Shown piece by piece: positions 24,870 through 34,171 of a DNA stretch of 64,000 bases (positions are counted from its first letter, which is position 1; each line of letters begins with the position of its first letter). Below the pieces are notes generated by a model, which was not told where the DNA came from, made no database searches, and saw only the letters and a program-made list of their open reading frames with translations. The translations under genes were made by a program, and so were the position numbers. Origin of the DNA: Corynebacterium humireducens NBRC 106098 = DSM 45392 (GTDB lineage Bacteria; Actinomycetota; Actinomycetes; Mycobacteriales; Mycobacteriaceae); assembly GCF_000819445.1 (NCBI RefSeq), contig NZ_CP005286.1, positions 1,364,001-1,428,000 of the forward strand. Direction: 5' to 3'.

Positions 24870-26132
24870 ATGAACCAGACTCTCGACTTCCTCGACTTCC
24901 TCGCCGCCAGCCCGAGTTCCTACCACGCCGCGCGCGTGGTCGCCGACCGGCTCATCGACGCCGGCTTCGCCCTCCAGGACGAGACCGACCCGTGGGACGC
25001 CGGCCCGGGCGGTCACGTGCTCGTCCGCGGCGGCGCGGTCATGGCGTGGTGGGTGCCCGAGGACGCGTCCCCGGACTCCGGGTTCCGCATCATCGGCTCC
25101 CACACCGACTCCCCGGGCTTCACCCTCAAGCCGGGCCCCGCACTGTCCTCGGCGGGCTGGTCGCAGGCCAACGTCGAGGTCTACGGCGGTCCGATCCTCG
25201 CCTCCTGGCTGGACCGCGAACTGACCTTCGCCGGCCGGGTGGTGCTGGGTGACGGCTCGGTGCGGCTCGTCGACACCGGCCCCGTCGCCCGTATCCCGCA
25301 CCTGGCGATCCACCTCGACCGCTCCAAGGAGCTCGAGCTCAACCGCCAGCAGCACATGCAGCCGGTGCTCGGCCTCGTCGGGGAGGGGCACACCCCGGTG
25401 CTGGACCTGGTGGCGGAGAAGGCGGGCGTCGAGAAGCAGGACATCGACGGCTTCGACCTCATCACCTGCGACACCCAGCCGGGACAGGTGTTCGGCGCCG
25501 ACGCCGAGCTCATCGCCGCCGGACGCATGGACAACCTCACCTCCGTACACGCCTCGCTGGTGGCGCTGCTCCACGCCGTCGAGTCCGGGGACACGGGTGA
25601 CGACGTCCTCGTGCTCGCCGCCTTCGACCACGAGGAGGTCGGCTCCGCGTCGACGACCGGCGCGGCCGGCCCCATCCTCGAGGACGTGCTCGCCCGGACC
25701 GCGGCCGCCCTGGGGGCGGACCTCGACGCCACCCGCCGGATGTACGCCCGTTCCACCTGCGTGTCGGCGGACGCGGCGCACTCGGTGCACCCCAACTACG
25801 TGGGCAAGCACGACCCGGGCCACCACCCGCTCATCGGCGCCGGTCCCGTGGTGAAGATCAACGCCAACCAGCGCTACGCCTCCGACGCGGAGACCGTCGC
25901 CCGTTGGCGCCGCGCCTGCCGGGCGGCGGGCGTGCCCAGCCAGGACTTCGTGAGCAACAACGCCATGCCCTGCGGCTCCACCATCGGCCCCATCACCGCC
26001 ACCCGCCTGGGCATCCCCACCGTCGACGTCGGTGTGCCGCTGCTGGGCATGCACTCCGCCCGCGAGCTCGCCGGGGTGCAGGACCAGCTGTGGTTCGCGG
26101 AGGCTCTTGAGGCATACTTGATTGGTTCTTGA
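24870..26132 (+). CDS. pepC: M18-family metallo-aminopeptidase
   Basis: The 420-residue cytosolic enzyme releases N-terminal, often acidic, residues from peptides. M18 metal ligands are visible as His in IGSHTDSPG, Asp in AGRMDNLTS, Glu-Glu in AFDHEEVGS and His in LLGMHSARE. The whole fold (N-terminal FLDFLAASPSSYHAA, central LNRQQHMQPVLG insert) is family-typical. The symbol follows usage for the corynebacterial M18 gene. It is divergent from the nuclease gene. trmI follows 22 nt later with its own ribosome-binding site. Confidence 0.93.
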   Translation: MNQTLDFLDFLAASPSSYHAARVVADRLIDAGFALQDETDPWDAGPGGHVLVRGGAVMAWWVPEDASPDSGFRIIGSHTDSPGFTLKPGPALSSAGWSQANVEVYGGPILASWLDRELTFAGRVVLGDGSVRLVDTGPVARIPHLAIHLDRSKELELNRQQHMQPVLGLVGEGHTPVLDLVAEKAGVEKQDIDGFDLITCDTQPGQVFGADAELIAAGRMDNLTSVHASLVALLHAVESGDTGDDVLVLAAFDHEEVGSASTTGAAGPILEDVLARTAAALGADLDATRRMYARSTCVSADAAHSVHPNYVGKHDPGHHPLIGAGPVVKINANQRYASDAETVARWRRACRAAGVPSQDFVSNNAMPCGSTIGPITATRLGIPTVDVGVPLLGMHSARELAGVQDQLWFAEALEAYLIGS

Positions 26133-26154
26133 CCCCTCCCGCTAGGAGCCCCCA

Positions 26155-26991
26155 TTGGCCTACTCCGGTCCCTTCCAGCCCGGTGACCGCGTCCAGCTCA
26201 CTGACGCCAAGCGCAGGCACTTCACCCTCATCCTCAACCCGGGGGAGAAGTTCCACACCCACAAGGGCGAGATCCTGCACGACCAGATCATCGGGATGGA
26301 CGAGGGCTCCGTCATCCAGTCCTCCCTGGGCGCGGACTACCTGCTGTTCCGGCACCTCATGGTCGACCACGTCCTGTCGATGCCGCGCGGCGCCGCCGTC
26401 ATCTACCCGAAGGACTCCGCGCAGATCCTCGTCGAGGGCGACATCTTCCCGGGGGCCCGCGTCCTCGAGGCCGGCGCCGGCTCCGGCGCGCTGTCCATGG
26501 CGCTGCTGCGCGCCATCGGCCCGGAGGGTGAGCTGATCTCCTACGAGATCCGCGAGGACCACCTCGAGTTCGCCGAGTCCAACGTCGACGAGTACTTCGG
26601 CGGCCGCCCGGCGACCTGGGACCCGCGCCTCGGTGACCTCACCCAGGTCACCGTCGAGGACCTTGGCGGCCCCGTCGACCGCGTCATCCTCGACATGCTC
26701 GAGCCGTGGGAGTGCCTCGACGTGGTCAAGGACGTGCTCATCCCGGGCGGCGTGTTCATGACGTACGTGGCCACCGTCCCGCAGCTCATGAAGGTGATGG
26801 AGGGCATCCGCGAGCGCCAGTGCTTCACCGAGCCGCGCGCGTGGGAGTCCCTGGTCCGCGAGTGGAAGGTCGAGGGTCTGGCGACCCGCCCGGAGCACCG
26901 CATGAACGCCCACACCGCCTTCCTCGTGCTCACCCGCCGCCTCGCCGACGGGGTCACCCCGCCGCGCCCGCAGCGCCGCGCGCGCAAGTAG
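26155..26991 (+). CDS. trmI: tRNA (adenine-58-N1)-methyltransferase TrmI
   Basis: The enzyme methylates A58 in the tRNA T-loop. The 278-residue protein has an N-terminal beta domain ([18 protein letters not shown]). The SAM-binding motif is [25 protein letters not shown] (in sections) with [15 protein letters not shown], and the catalytic-side motif is [16 protein letters not shown] start at 26155 is supported by TAGGAG about 9 nt upstream. It lies directly before the arc/pup cluster, the same order as in mycobacteria. Confidence 0.95.
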   Translation: MAYSGPFQPGDRVQLTDAKRRHFTLILNPGEKFHTHKGEILHDQIIGMDEGSVIQSSLGADYLLFRHLMVDHVLSMPRGAAVIYPKDSAQILVEGDIFPGARVLEAGAGSGALSMALLRAIGPEGELISYEIREDHLEFAESNVDEYFGGRPATWDPRLGDLTQVTVEDLGGPVDRVILDMLEPWECLDVVKDVLIPGGVFMTYVATVPQLMKVMEGIRERQCFTEPRAWESLVREWKVEGLATRPEHRMNAHTAFLVLTRRLADGVTPPRPQRRARK

Positions 26992-27056
26992 GGGACGGCC
27001 CGGCGCGGGCACCGGGGTTAAACGCCGGGGTTGAACACCGTCAAGGTGGCGAGGGT

Positions 27057-27062
27057 TACAGT
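27057..27062 (+). promoter_or_regulatory. -10 box (TACAGT) of arc, leaderless
   Basis: TACAGT ends 6 nt before the ATG at 27069 with no Shine-Dalgarno sequence between. Two near-copies of a CCGGGGTT-(A/G)AAC unit lie 25-50 nt further upstream (27012-27036) and could bind a regulator. Confidence 0.55.
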
Positions 27063-27068
27063 TGTCTC

Positions 27069-28574
27069 ATGACTAACGCCCAGACCACCGATGCGACCGC
27101 CCTCCGGCGGGAGATCCAGACCCTGAGCAGCCGCAACGCCAAACTCGCGCAACTGCTCAAGTCCTCGCGGGACAAGCTCAAGGATCTGTCCGCCCAGATC
27201 GACGCCCTCGGCGAACCCGCCTCCACGTACGGCATCTTCCTGGAGGGGGGAGTGGGCCGTGACGCCGAGGTGTTCACCGCGGGCCGCCGGATGCGCCTCA
27301 AGGTCTCGCCGGACGTGGCCGACTCCGACCTGGTGCCGGGCTCGCTCGTGCGGCTGGGGGACGGGGCGATCGTCGTCGAGGTCTGCGGTTTCCCGGACAC
27401 CGGTGAGCTGGGCATGCTCACGGAACGTATCGGGGCGGGGCGTGCGCTGGTGGCCAACGCCACGGGCGAGGAACGCCTGGTCCGCCTGGCGGCGCCGCTG
27501 GAGAAGACCGCCCGTGCCGGCGACACCCTGCTGGTGGACACGAAGGCGGGGGTGGCGCTGGAGCGCATCCCCAAGACGGAGGTCTCCCAGCTCTCCCTGG
27601 AGGAGGTGCCGGACGTCTCCTACGCCGACATCGGCGGCCTCGACGAGCAGATCGAGCAGATCCAGGACGCCGTGGAGCTGCCCTTCTCCCATCCGGAGCT
27701 CTACCGCCGCTACCAGCTCAACCCGCCGAAGGGCGTCCTGCTCTACGGCCCGCCAGGCTGCGGCAAGACGCTCATCGCGAAGGCGGTGGCCAACTCGCTG
27801 TCCCGCCGGGTCGGCGACGGCGCCACCAGCTACTTCCTCAACGTCAAGGGCCCGGAGCTGCTCAACAAGTACGTCGGTGAGACCGAGCGTCGCATCCGCC
27901 TCATCTTCGAGCGCGCCCGGGAGCTGGCGGGGGAGGGCCGGCCCGTCATCATCTTCTTCGACGAGATGGAGTCCATCTTCCGCACCCGTGGTTCCGGCGT
28001 GTCCTCCGACATGGAGACCACCGTCGTGCCGCAGCTGCTCACGGAGCTCGACGGCGTGGAGAACCTGGCCAACGTCATCATCATCGGCGCCACCAACCGC
28101 GAGGAGCTCATCGACCCGGCGCTGCTGCGCCCGGGTCGCCTGGACGTGAAGATCCGCGTCCAGCGCCCCACCCGGGACGGGGCGCGCGACATCTTCGAGC
28201 GCTACCTCACCGAGGCGGCGCCGCACGCGGTGCCGGTGGCGGAGTTGATCGAGGTGGGCGTCGAGAAGCTCTTCGAGCAGCGACCCTTCGTGGAGCTCAC
28301 CCTCGTCGACGGTGAGGTGGAGGTCCTCGACTACTCGGACTTCGTGTCGGGCGCGATGATCGCCAACATCGTCGACCGCGCGAAGAAGCTGGCCATCAAG
28401 GACCACCTCGCCGGCGTCAGCGAGGACGGCGTCACGGTCGCGCACATCGAGGAGGCGGTCGCCGCCGAGCAGAACGAGTCCGAGGACCTGCCGAACACCG
28501 CGAACCCCGACGAGTGGTCGCGGATCGCGGGCAGGCACGGCAAGCGTGTCGTCCAGGCGCGAGTGATTGGTTAG
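27069..28574 (+). CDS. arc: AAA ATPase forming ring-shaped complexes (ARC/Mpa)
   Basis: ARC unfolds pupylated proteins. The 501-residue protein has an N-terminal coiled coil (about residues 10-50) that binds Pup, an OB-fold interdomain, and one AAA domain with Walker A GPPGCGKT at residues 227-234, Walker [11 protein letters not shown], and [19 protein letters not shown]. In proteasome-bearing relatives Mpa ends in a Tyr-containing tail that docks on the 20S core. Here the end is [10 protein letters not shown] with no such motif, which fits an organism without a proteasome. In C. glutamicum ARC disassembles pupylated ferritin. dop starts 11 nt after the stop. Confidence 0.95.
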   Translation: MTNAQTTDATALRREIQTLSSRNAKLAQLLKSSRDKLKDLSAQIDALGEPASTYGIFLEGGVGRDAEVFTAGRRMRLKVSPDVADSDLVPGSLVRLGDGAIVVEVCGFPDTGELGMLTERIGAGRALVANATGEERLVRLAAPLEKTARAGDTLLVDTKAGVALERIPKTEVSQLSLEEVPDVSYADIGGLDEQIEQIQDAVELPFSHPELYRRYQLNPPKGVLLYGPPGCGKTLIAKAVANSLSRRVGDGATSYFLNVKGPELLNKYVGETERRIRLIFERARELAGEGRPVIIFFDEMESIFRTRGSGVSSDMETTVVPQLLTELDGVENLANVIIIGATNREELIDPALLRPGRLDVKIRVQRPTRDGARDIFERYLTEAAPHAVPVAELIEVGVEKLFEQRPFVELTLVDGEVEVLDYSDFVSGAMIANIVDRAKKLAIKDHLAGVSEDGVTVAHIEEAVAAEQNESEDLPNTANPDEWSRIAGRHGKRVVQARVIG

Positions 28575-28585
28575 GGTGTGACGAC

Positions 28586-30148
28586 ATGAGCAGATTCATG
28601 GGTACGGAAACCGAGTACGGCATCGCGACGCCGTCGGACCCGGGCATCAGCCCGATCCTCACCTCGACGCACGTGGTGGTGGCGTACGCCGCGATGAACA
28701 CCGGCGCGCGCTCCCGCTGGGACTACGAGGAGGAGTCGCCCCTCCGGGACACCCGCGGCTTCGACCTGCGCCGCTACCACACGGTGCCGGTTGTCGACCC
28801 GGACGCGGTGGGCATCGCCAACGTGGTCACCACCAACGGCGCCCGCTTCTACGTCGACCACGCGCACCCCGAGTACTCCTCGCCGGAGGTGTCCAACGCC
28901 TACGACGCGATGGTCTACGACGCCGCCGGCGACGTCATCATGCGCAAGGCCGTCGCGAACGTGCAGGAGCTCTACGAGCAGGGCGTGAGCATCCTCAAGA
29001 ACCACGAGCCGTGCCCGCCGCTGAAGATCTACAAGAACAACGTCGACGGCAAGGGCGCCTCCTACGGTGCGCACGAGAACTACCAGTACTCGCGCCGCAC
29101 CGACTTCGACGTGCTCACGCAGGCGCTCATCCCGTTCTTCGTCACCCGCAACGTCATCATCGGCGCGGGCCGGCTGGGCATCGGCGAGGCCGGCGAGCAG
29201 GACGGCTTCCAGATCTCCCAGCGGGCGGACTACTTCCACCAGGAGATTTCGCTGGAGACGACGCTCAACCGCGGCATCGTCAACACCCGCGACGAGCCGC
29301 ACGCCAACGCCGTCCACTTCCGCCGCCTGCACACCATCGTCGGGGACGCGAACATGTCGCAGACCTCGAACTTCCTCAAGCTGGGCATGACCAAGCTGGT
29401 CATCGACGCCATCGAGAACGACGTCGACTTCTCCGACCTGCGCCTGGTCGACCCGGTGGCGGAGATCAAGCGCGTCTCCCACGACCTCACGCTCACGCAC
29501 CGCCTGGCGCTTCGCGACGGCCGCGAGCTCACCGCCCTGGAGATCCTCGCGGAGTACCGCTCGCGGGTGACCGCCGTCGACGACGTCGACGAGCGCGTCA
29601 TCGCCCTGTGGGGCGAGGTCATGGAACTGCTTGCCGACGACCCCCTGAAGACCTCCCACCTGCTGGACTGGACGGCCAAGTGGTCGCTCATCAAGGGCTA
29701 CCTGGACCGCGGCGTCGACATCTCCGACCCGAAGCTCAAGCTCATCGACCTGCAGTACTCCGACATCGACCCCGCGAAGTCGCTGTACCACGCACTCGTG
29801 CGCAAGGGTCGCATGGTCACCCTCGCCACCGAGGAGGAGATCGCGGAGGCCGCGCAGACCCCGCCGGCCGCTTCCCGCGCGTGGTTCCGCGGTGCCGTGT
29901 CCGCGCGTTTCCCCGACGACGTCATCGCCGCGAGCTGGCAGACGATGATCCTCAGGTACTCCGGCGGCACCGCCCGTTTCCAGACCAACGAGGTGGACAA
30001 GCTCACCCGCGACCACGTCGGTGAGATCATCAACTCGGCGGCCGACACCGACGAGCTGATCGAGAAGCTCACGGCCGTCGACTTCGCGCCGGACCACTAC
30101 GTCACGCACCACAACAAGACGCACGTCAACAAGCCCCACCAGCACTAG
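28586..30148 (+). CDS. dop: Deamidase/depupylase of Pup (Dop)
   Basis: Dop deamidates the C-terminal Gln of Pup so PafA can attach it, and also removes Pup from targets. The 520-residue protein is a carboxylate-amine-ligase-fold relative. It starts MSRFMGTETEYGIATPSDPG and has RFYVDHAHPEYSSPE and NNVDGKGASYGAHENY. Its length and the Dop-type loop insertion region distinguish it from PafA (472 residues, same fold, 1.8 kb downstream). The ATG at 28586 is chosen; it lies 12 nt after the arc stop, so the operon is tight. Confidence 0.95.
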   Translation: MSRFMGTETEYGIATPSDPGISPILTSTHVVVAYAAMNTGARSRWDYEEESPLRDTRGFDLRRYHTVPVVDPDAVGIANVVTTNGARFYVDHAHPEYSSPEVSNAYDAMVYDAAGDVIMRKAVANVQELYEQGVSILKNHEPCPPLKIYKNNVDGKGASYGAHENYQYSRRTDFDVLTQALIPFFVTRNVIIGAGRLGIGEAGEQDGFQISQRADYFHQEISLETTLNRGIVNTRDEPHANAVHFRRLHTIVGDANMSQTSNFLKLGMTKLVIDAIENDVDFSDLRLVDPVAEIKRVSHDLTLTHRLALRDGRELTALEILAEYRSRVTAVDDVDERVIALWGEVMELLADDPLKTSHLLDWTAKWSLIKGYLDRGVDISDPKLKLIDLQYSDIDPAKSLYHALVRKGRMVTLATEEEIAEAAQTPPAASRAWFRGAVSARFPDDVIAASWQTMILRYSGGTARFQTNEVDKLTRDHVGEIINSAADTDELIEKLTAVDFAPDHYVTHHNKTHVNKPHQH

Positions 30149-30176
30149 ACAACCCACAAGAAGGAGCCCGAGAACA

Positions 30177-30365
30177 ATGACCGGACCCCAGTCCCAGATC
30201 TCCGCCGGCGGCGGCAGCGACAACAGCGGCGACGACGCCTTCGAGGCCGGCCAGGCCCAGCTCAACACCACCGGCACCGATGACCTGCTCGACGAGATCG
30301 ACGGTCTCCTCGAGACCAACGCCGCCGAGTTCGTCCGTTCCTACGTGCAGAAGGGCGGACAGTAG
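30177..30365 (+). CDS. pup: Prokaryotic ubiquitin-like protein Pup
   Basis: Pup is the small tag joined to lysines of target proteins. The 62-residue sequence is disordered and Gly/Ser/Gln-rich at the start. Its C-terminal half forms the helix that binds ARC (DDLLDEIDGLLETNAAEFVRSY) and it ends QKGGQ. The final Gln must be deamidated by Dop to give the ligatable GGE end. A strong AAGGAG ribosome-binding site precedes the ATG. It lies between dop and pafA. The proteasome genes prcB and prcA, found at this spot in mycobacteria, are absent. Confidence 0.97.
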   Translation: MTGPQSQISAGGGSDNSGDDAFEAGQAQLNTTGTDDLLDEIDGLLETNAAEFVRSYVQKGGQ

Positions 30366-30371
30366 TCCCTC

Positions 30372-31790
30372 ATGACCTCCCCCGTGTTCGCCCGCCGCAT
30401 CGTGGGCGTGGAAACCGAGTACGGCATCACAGCGGTCGCCGGTGAGGGCGGCAGCTCGCTGACCCCGGACGAGATCGCCCGCTACCTGTTCCGGCCGATC
30501 GTCGACAGGTACGCCAGCTCGAACATCTTCACCCGCAACGGTTCCCGCCTCTACCTGGACGTCGGCTCCCACCCGGAGATCGCCACCGCCGAGTGCGACA
30601 GCCTCACCCAGCTGCTCAACCACGAGCAGGCGGGCGACGTCGTCGTCGACGAGCTGGCCCGTCGCGCGGAGGAGGCCCTGGCCGCCGACCGCATCGACGG
30701 CCGCGTCTACCTGTTCAAGAACAACGTCGACTCGGTGGGCAACTCCTACGGCTGCCACGAGAACTACCTGGTCAGTCGGCACCTGCCGCTGCGGAACCTG
30801 GGCAAGCAGCTCCTGCCGTTCATGATCACCCGCCAGCTCATCTGCGGGGCGGGCATGGTCGGGCGGGCGACGGGCGGCTACCAGCCGGGCTTCGTCATCT
30901 CCCAGCGCGCGGACCAGGTGTGGGAGGGCATCTCCTCGGCGACGACCCGCGCGCGGCCGATCATCAACACCCGCGACGAGCCCCACGGCGACTCGCAGCG
31001 TTTCCGCCGCATGCACGTCATCGTCGGCGACTCGAACATGTCGGAGACGACGTTCGCGCTCAAGGTCGGGGCCACGCTGCTGGTCCTCGAGATGGTCGAG
31101 GCGGGCGTCGCGCTGCCGGACTTCGAGATGCACAACCCGATCGGCCACATCCGCGACATCGCCCGCGACATGACCGGCGGCACCCTGCTCGACCTCAAGG
31201 CGGGCGGCACCGTCACGGCGCTCGAGGTGCAGGAGGCCACCCTCGCCGCTGCGACGCAGTGGCTGGAGGAGCGCCCCGACGAGGGCACCCCGACGGCGGA
31301 GCTGCGCCGCGTCGTCGACCTGTGGACCCGCCAGCTGGAGGCGATCCGCACGCAGGACTTCTCCCGGGTCGACCGCGAGATCGACTGGGTGATCAAGCTC
31401 AACCTGCTCAACCGCTACCGCGAGCGCCTCGGCGAGGACTGGGGGCACCCGAAGCTCGCCCAGGTCGACCTCACCTACCACGACATCCGCCCCGGCCGCG
31501 GCCTGTTCCCGCTGCTGGAGAGCCGGGGCCTGGCCGAGCGCTGGACCACGGACGAGGCGATCCACGCGGCGCGGGACACCGCCCCGGAGACCACCCGCGC
31601 CCGTCTGCGCGGGCAGTTCATCGCGCGGGCGGAGGAGCTGGGCGTGCCCGTCACCACCGACTGGGTGAACCTCAAGGTCAACGAACCGGAGCCGCGCGTG
31701 GTGGAACTTCTCGATCCTTTCGTGCCGGTTGACGCGCGCGTCGACGAGCTCCTGGCCTATCTTGAGGAGAGCGCCGCGGCGCGCGGCTGA
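30372..31790 (+). CDS. pafA: Pup-protein ligase PafA
   Basis: PafA couples the gamma-carboxylate of Pup's terminal Glu to substrate lysines using ATP. The 472-residue protein starts RRIVGVETEYGITA, with the Mg/ATP-binding Glu pair. It has SRLYLDVGSHPEIATAECDS, with the catalytic-region Asp, and KNNVDSVGNSYGCHENYLVSR. The start lies 7 nt after the pup stop, so pup and pafA are translationally linked. The pafB gene follows with an AGGAGG site. Confidence 0.96.
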   Translation: MTSPVFARRIVGVETEYGITAVAGEGGSSLTPDEIARYLFRPIVDRYASSNIFTRNGSRLYLDVGSHPEIATAECDSLTQLLNHEQAGDVVVDELARRAEEALAADRIDGRVYLFKNNVDSVGNSYGCHENYLVSRHLPLRNLGKQLLPFMITRQLICGAGMVGRATGGYQPGFVISQRADQVWEGISSATTRARPIINTRDEPHGDSQRFRRMHVIVGDSNMSETTFALKVGATLLVLEMVEAGVALPDFEMHNPIGHIRDIARDMTGGTLLDLKAGGTVTALEVQEATLAAATQWLEERPDEGTPTAELRRVVDLWTRQLEAIRTQDFSRVDREIDWVIKLNLLNRYRERLGEDWGHPKLAQVDLTYHDIRPGRGLFPLLESRGLAERWTTDEAIHAARDTAPETTRARLRGQFIARAEELGVPVTTDWVNLKVNEPEPRVVELLDPFVPVDARVDELLAYLEESAAARG

Positions 31791-31809
31791 GCTAACGGCA
31801 GGAGGCCCC

Positions 31810-32766
31810 ATGGGCAGGCAGGACAAGGCGGTGCACCGCCTGACCAACCTCGTGTTCGCACTGCAGGAGGCGGACCGGCAGGGCGGGCGCATGCTCACCC
31901 CGGAGTGGATCAGACGGAATGTCGACGGCTACGCCGACAGCACCCAGGAGGCGTTCCAGCGGCGCCTCATCCGCGACATCACCACCCTGGGCCGCGCCGG
32001 CGTGCCCCTCGAGCAGCGCAGTGCCGGCGCCGACGGCGGCACCGCCTACCGGCTGCTCACCGACCGCTACGAACTCCCCGAGGTCTCCTTCACCCCGGAG
32101 GAGGCCGCCGTCCTCGGCATGGCCGGGGACCTGGGGGAGTCGAGCGAGCTCGGCGTGTTCGCCCGCTCCGGATGGACGAAGCTGGCCGCCGCCGGCGTGC
32201 GCCGGGACCTCTCCGAGGCGCCCGTGTTCACCACCGTGAACGACAGCCACCGTCTGTCCGCGGAGGTCCTCAACAACATCCTCACCGTCATCCGCGCGGG
32301 CCTGCGGATGTCCTTCGACTACGTCGCCACGCCCACCTCCGAGCCGGTGCGCCGCACCATGGACCCCTGGGCGCTGGTGCCGCTGCAGGACCGCCTCTTC
32401 CTCGTCGGCCACGACATCGACCGTGACGCACCCCGGTCCTTCCGCGTCCTGCGCATCGCCAAGGTCTACGGCAAGCGCACCCCGGCGACGCACCCCCGCC
32501 CGGAGACGAACCTGCAGGAGGTCGTCGAGAAGTCCCTGCGTGCGCTGCACCAGCGTGTCGACGCCGTGCTCACCATCCCCGAGGGGATGGCCCACGAGCT
32601 CGCCGCCGCCGGTGAGCGCCGGGCGGACGGGCGCACCGAGCTTCTCGACGTCGACCGCACCTGGCTGGCGCGCACCGCCGCCGGCTTCGCCCCGGACGTC
32701 ATCGTCCACGAACCCGCCGACGTGCGCGCGGACGTCATCGCGCTGCTGAAGGGAGTGTCCCGTTGA
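31810..32766 (+). CDS. pafB: WYL-domain transcription regulator PafB
   Basis: PafB and PafC together activate DNA-damage genes independently of LexA in mycobacteria. The 318-residue protein has an N-terminal winged helix (HRLTNLVFALQEADRQGGRMLTPEWIRRNV, read in two parts) and a WYL domain (LRMSFDYVATPTSEPVRRTMDPWALVPLQDRLFLVGHD). An AGGAGG site lies 6 nt before the ATG at 31810. The last four bases overlap the pafC start (TTGA), so the two proteins are made together, as expected for a heterodimer. Confidence 0.94.
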   Translation: MGRQDKAVHRLTNLVFALQEADRQGGRMLTPEWIRRNVDGYADSTQEAFQRRLIRDITTLGRAGVPLEQRSAGADGGTAYRLLTDRYELPEVSFTPEEAAVLGMAGDLGESSELGVFARSGWTKLAAAGVRRDLSEAPVFTTVNDSHRLSAEVLNNILTVIRAGLRMSFDYVATPTSEPVRRTMDPWALVPLQDRLFLVGHDIDRDAPRSFRVLRIAKVYGKRTPATHPRPETNLQEVVEKSLRALHQRVDAVLTIPEGMAHELAAAGERRADGRTELLDVDRTWLARTAAGFAPDVIVHEPADVRADVIALLKGVSR

Positions 32767-33740
32767 CCCGCCACGTCGACTCCTCGACGAAACTCGACCG
32801 CCTCGTCCGGTCGCTCAACCTCATCCCGTACTTCCAGTCGCACCCCGACCGCAGCCTCATGGAGGCGGCGAAGGACCTGGGCCGCGACCCCGCGGAACTG
32901 CAGCTGGAGATCCAGCGCCTGCAGTGCTGCGGCGTGGGCACGTGGCCGGAGGAGCTCGTCGACCTGGAGGCGAGCTGGCAGCGGGTGTCCATCTCCAACT
33001 CCCAGGGCATGGACCGCCCGCTGCGGCTCACGCCGACGGAGGCCGGCGCGCTGCTGCTCACCCTCGAGTCGCTGGAGGCGATGCCGGGGCTCACCGACCG
33101 GGAGGCGGTGCTCTCGGCGGCGGCGAAGCTGCGCTCGATCATGGACTCCGAGGCCGTGGCGATCTTCGACTCGCTGGCGGCCGACGACCCCGCCGAGTCC
33201 ACCCCGCAGGAGATCCTCCGGGAGGCCATCTCCGCCGGCCGCCGCGTGGCCTTCACGTACCGTTCCATCTCCTCGGACACCACCCGCCGCCGGGAGGTCG
33301 ACCCCGCCAAGATCTTCGTCACCGAGGGGGAGACCTATCTCACAGCCTGGGACGGGGAGGCCAGCCAGCACAAGAACTTCCGCGCCGATCGCATGAGTCA
33401 GGTGGAGATCCTTGACCAGGAGGCGTCGCCGCACCTGGAGAAGCTCCCCTTCGACCCGGAGGACCCCTTCGGCTACCGCATGATCGCCCAGCAGGCGGAC
33501 CTGCTCATCCACCCCGAGCACACCTGGCTGGCCGACTATTTCCCCATCACACTGGGCGAATCCGTCCCCGGCGAACCCGTGCCCGCCCGCATGCCCGTCG
33601 GTTCCGAGGGGTGGTTCATCCGCTTCGCCCTCGGACAGTCCGACCGGCTCACGGTGACGGGGCCGGAGGAGCTGGTGGCGAAGGTGCGACGCCGCGCATC
33701 CGCCGCCCTCGCCGCGTATGATGGCACGCCAGACAGTTAG
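32763..33740 (+). CDS. pafC: WYL-domain transcription regulator PafC
   Basis: The 325-residue partner of PafB has the same layout: an N-terminal HTH (DRLVRSLNLIPYFQSHPDRSLMEAAKDLG in sections) and a WYL domain (GRRVAFTYRSISSDTTRRREVDPAKIFVTEGETYLTAWD in sections). The TTG start at 32763 overlaps the pafB stop by 4 nt. Its end is 57 nt upstream of tatA. The pafA-pafB-pafC-tatA-tatC-helY order is the same as in mycobacteria. Confidence 0.94.
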   Translation: MTRHVDSSTKLDRLVRSLNLIPYFQSHPDRSLMEAAKDLGRDPAELQLEIQRLQCCGVGTWPEELVDLEASWQRVSISNSQGMDRPLRLTPTEAGALLLTLESLEAMPGLTDREAVLSAAAKLRSIMDSEAVAIFDSLAADDPAESTPQEILREAISAGRRVAFTYRSISSDTTRRREVDPAKIFVTEGETYLTAWDGEASQHKNFRADRMSQVEILDQEASPHLEKLPFDPEDPFGYRMIAQQADLLIHPEHTWLADYFPITLGESVPGEPVPARMPVGSEGWFIRFALGQSDRLTVTGPEELVAKVRRRASAALAAYDGTPDS

Positions 33741-33796
33741 CGCCGTAGAAGTGCTACCGTTGCCCTGATACACCTGCTCTCCACTGAAAGGCAGTC

Positions 33797-34153
33797 ATGC
33801 CCAACATCGGTCCCACCGAGCTCATCATCATCGTCGTCGTGCTGATCCTGCTCTTCGGCGCCAAGAAGCTGCCGGATGCAGCCCGCTCCCTCGGACGCTC
33901 CATGCGTATCTTCAAGTCCGAGGTCAAGGAGATGAGCAACGACGACCAGCCGCAGCAGCCGCAGGGCCAGATCGCTCCGCCGCAGCAGCCGCAGCAGGGC
34001 TACTGGGAGCAGCCGCAGAACCAGCCGCAGGCACAGCCCCTGCAGCAGCCGCAGAACCCCCAGCAGCAGGGCCAGTACGGGCAGCCGGGACAGCAGTACC
34101 CGCCGCAGGACCCCGGGTACCCGCAGAACCCGCAGCAGCCGAACCAGCAGTAG
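33797..34153 (+). CDS. tatA: Sec-independent translocase subunit TatA
   Basis: TatA polymerises with TatC to export folded proteins with twin-Arg signals. The 118-residue protein has the N-terminal helix [31 protein letters not shown] with the Phe-Gly hinge and an amphipathic helix. Its tail, from about residue 50, is almost only Pro, Gln, Asn and Gly in PQ-type repeats and is unusually repetitive. The ATG has GAAAGG upstream. tatC follows 18 nt later. Confidence 0.95.
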   Translation: MPNIGPTELIIIVVVLILLFGAKKLPDAARSLGRSMRIFKSEVKEMSNDDQPQQPQGQIAPPQQPQQGYWEQPQNQPQAQPLQQPQNPQQQGQYGQPGQQYPPQDPGYPQNPQQPNQQ

Positions 34154-34171
34154 GGCAGGTAAGCGTCGACA

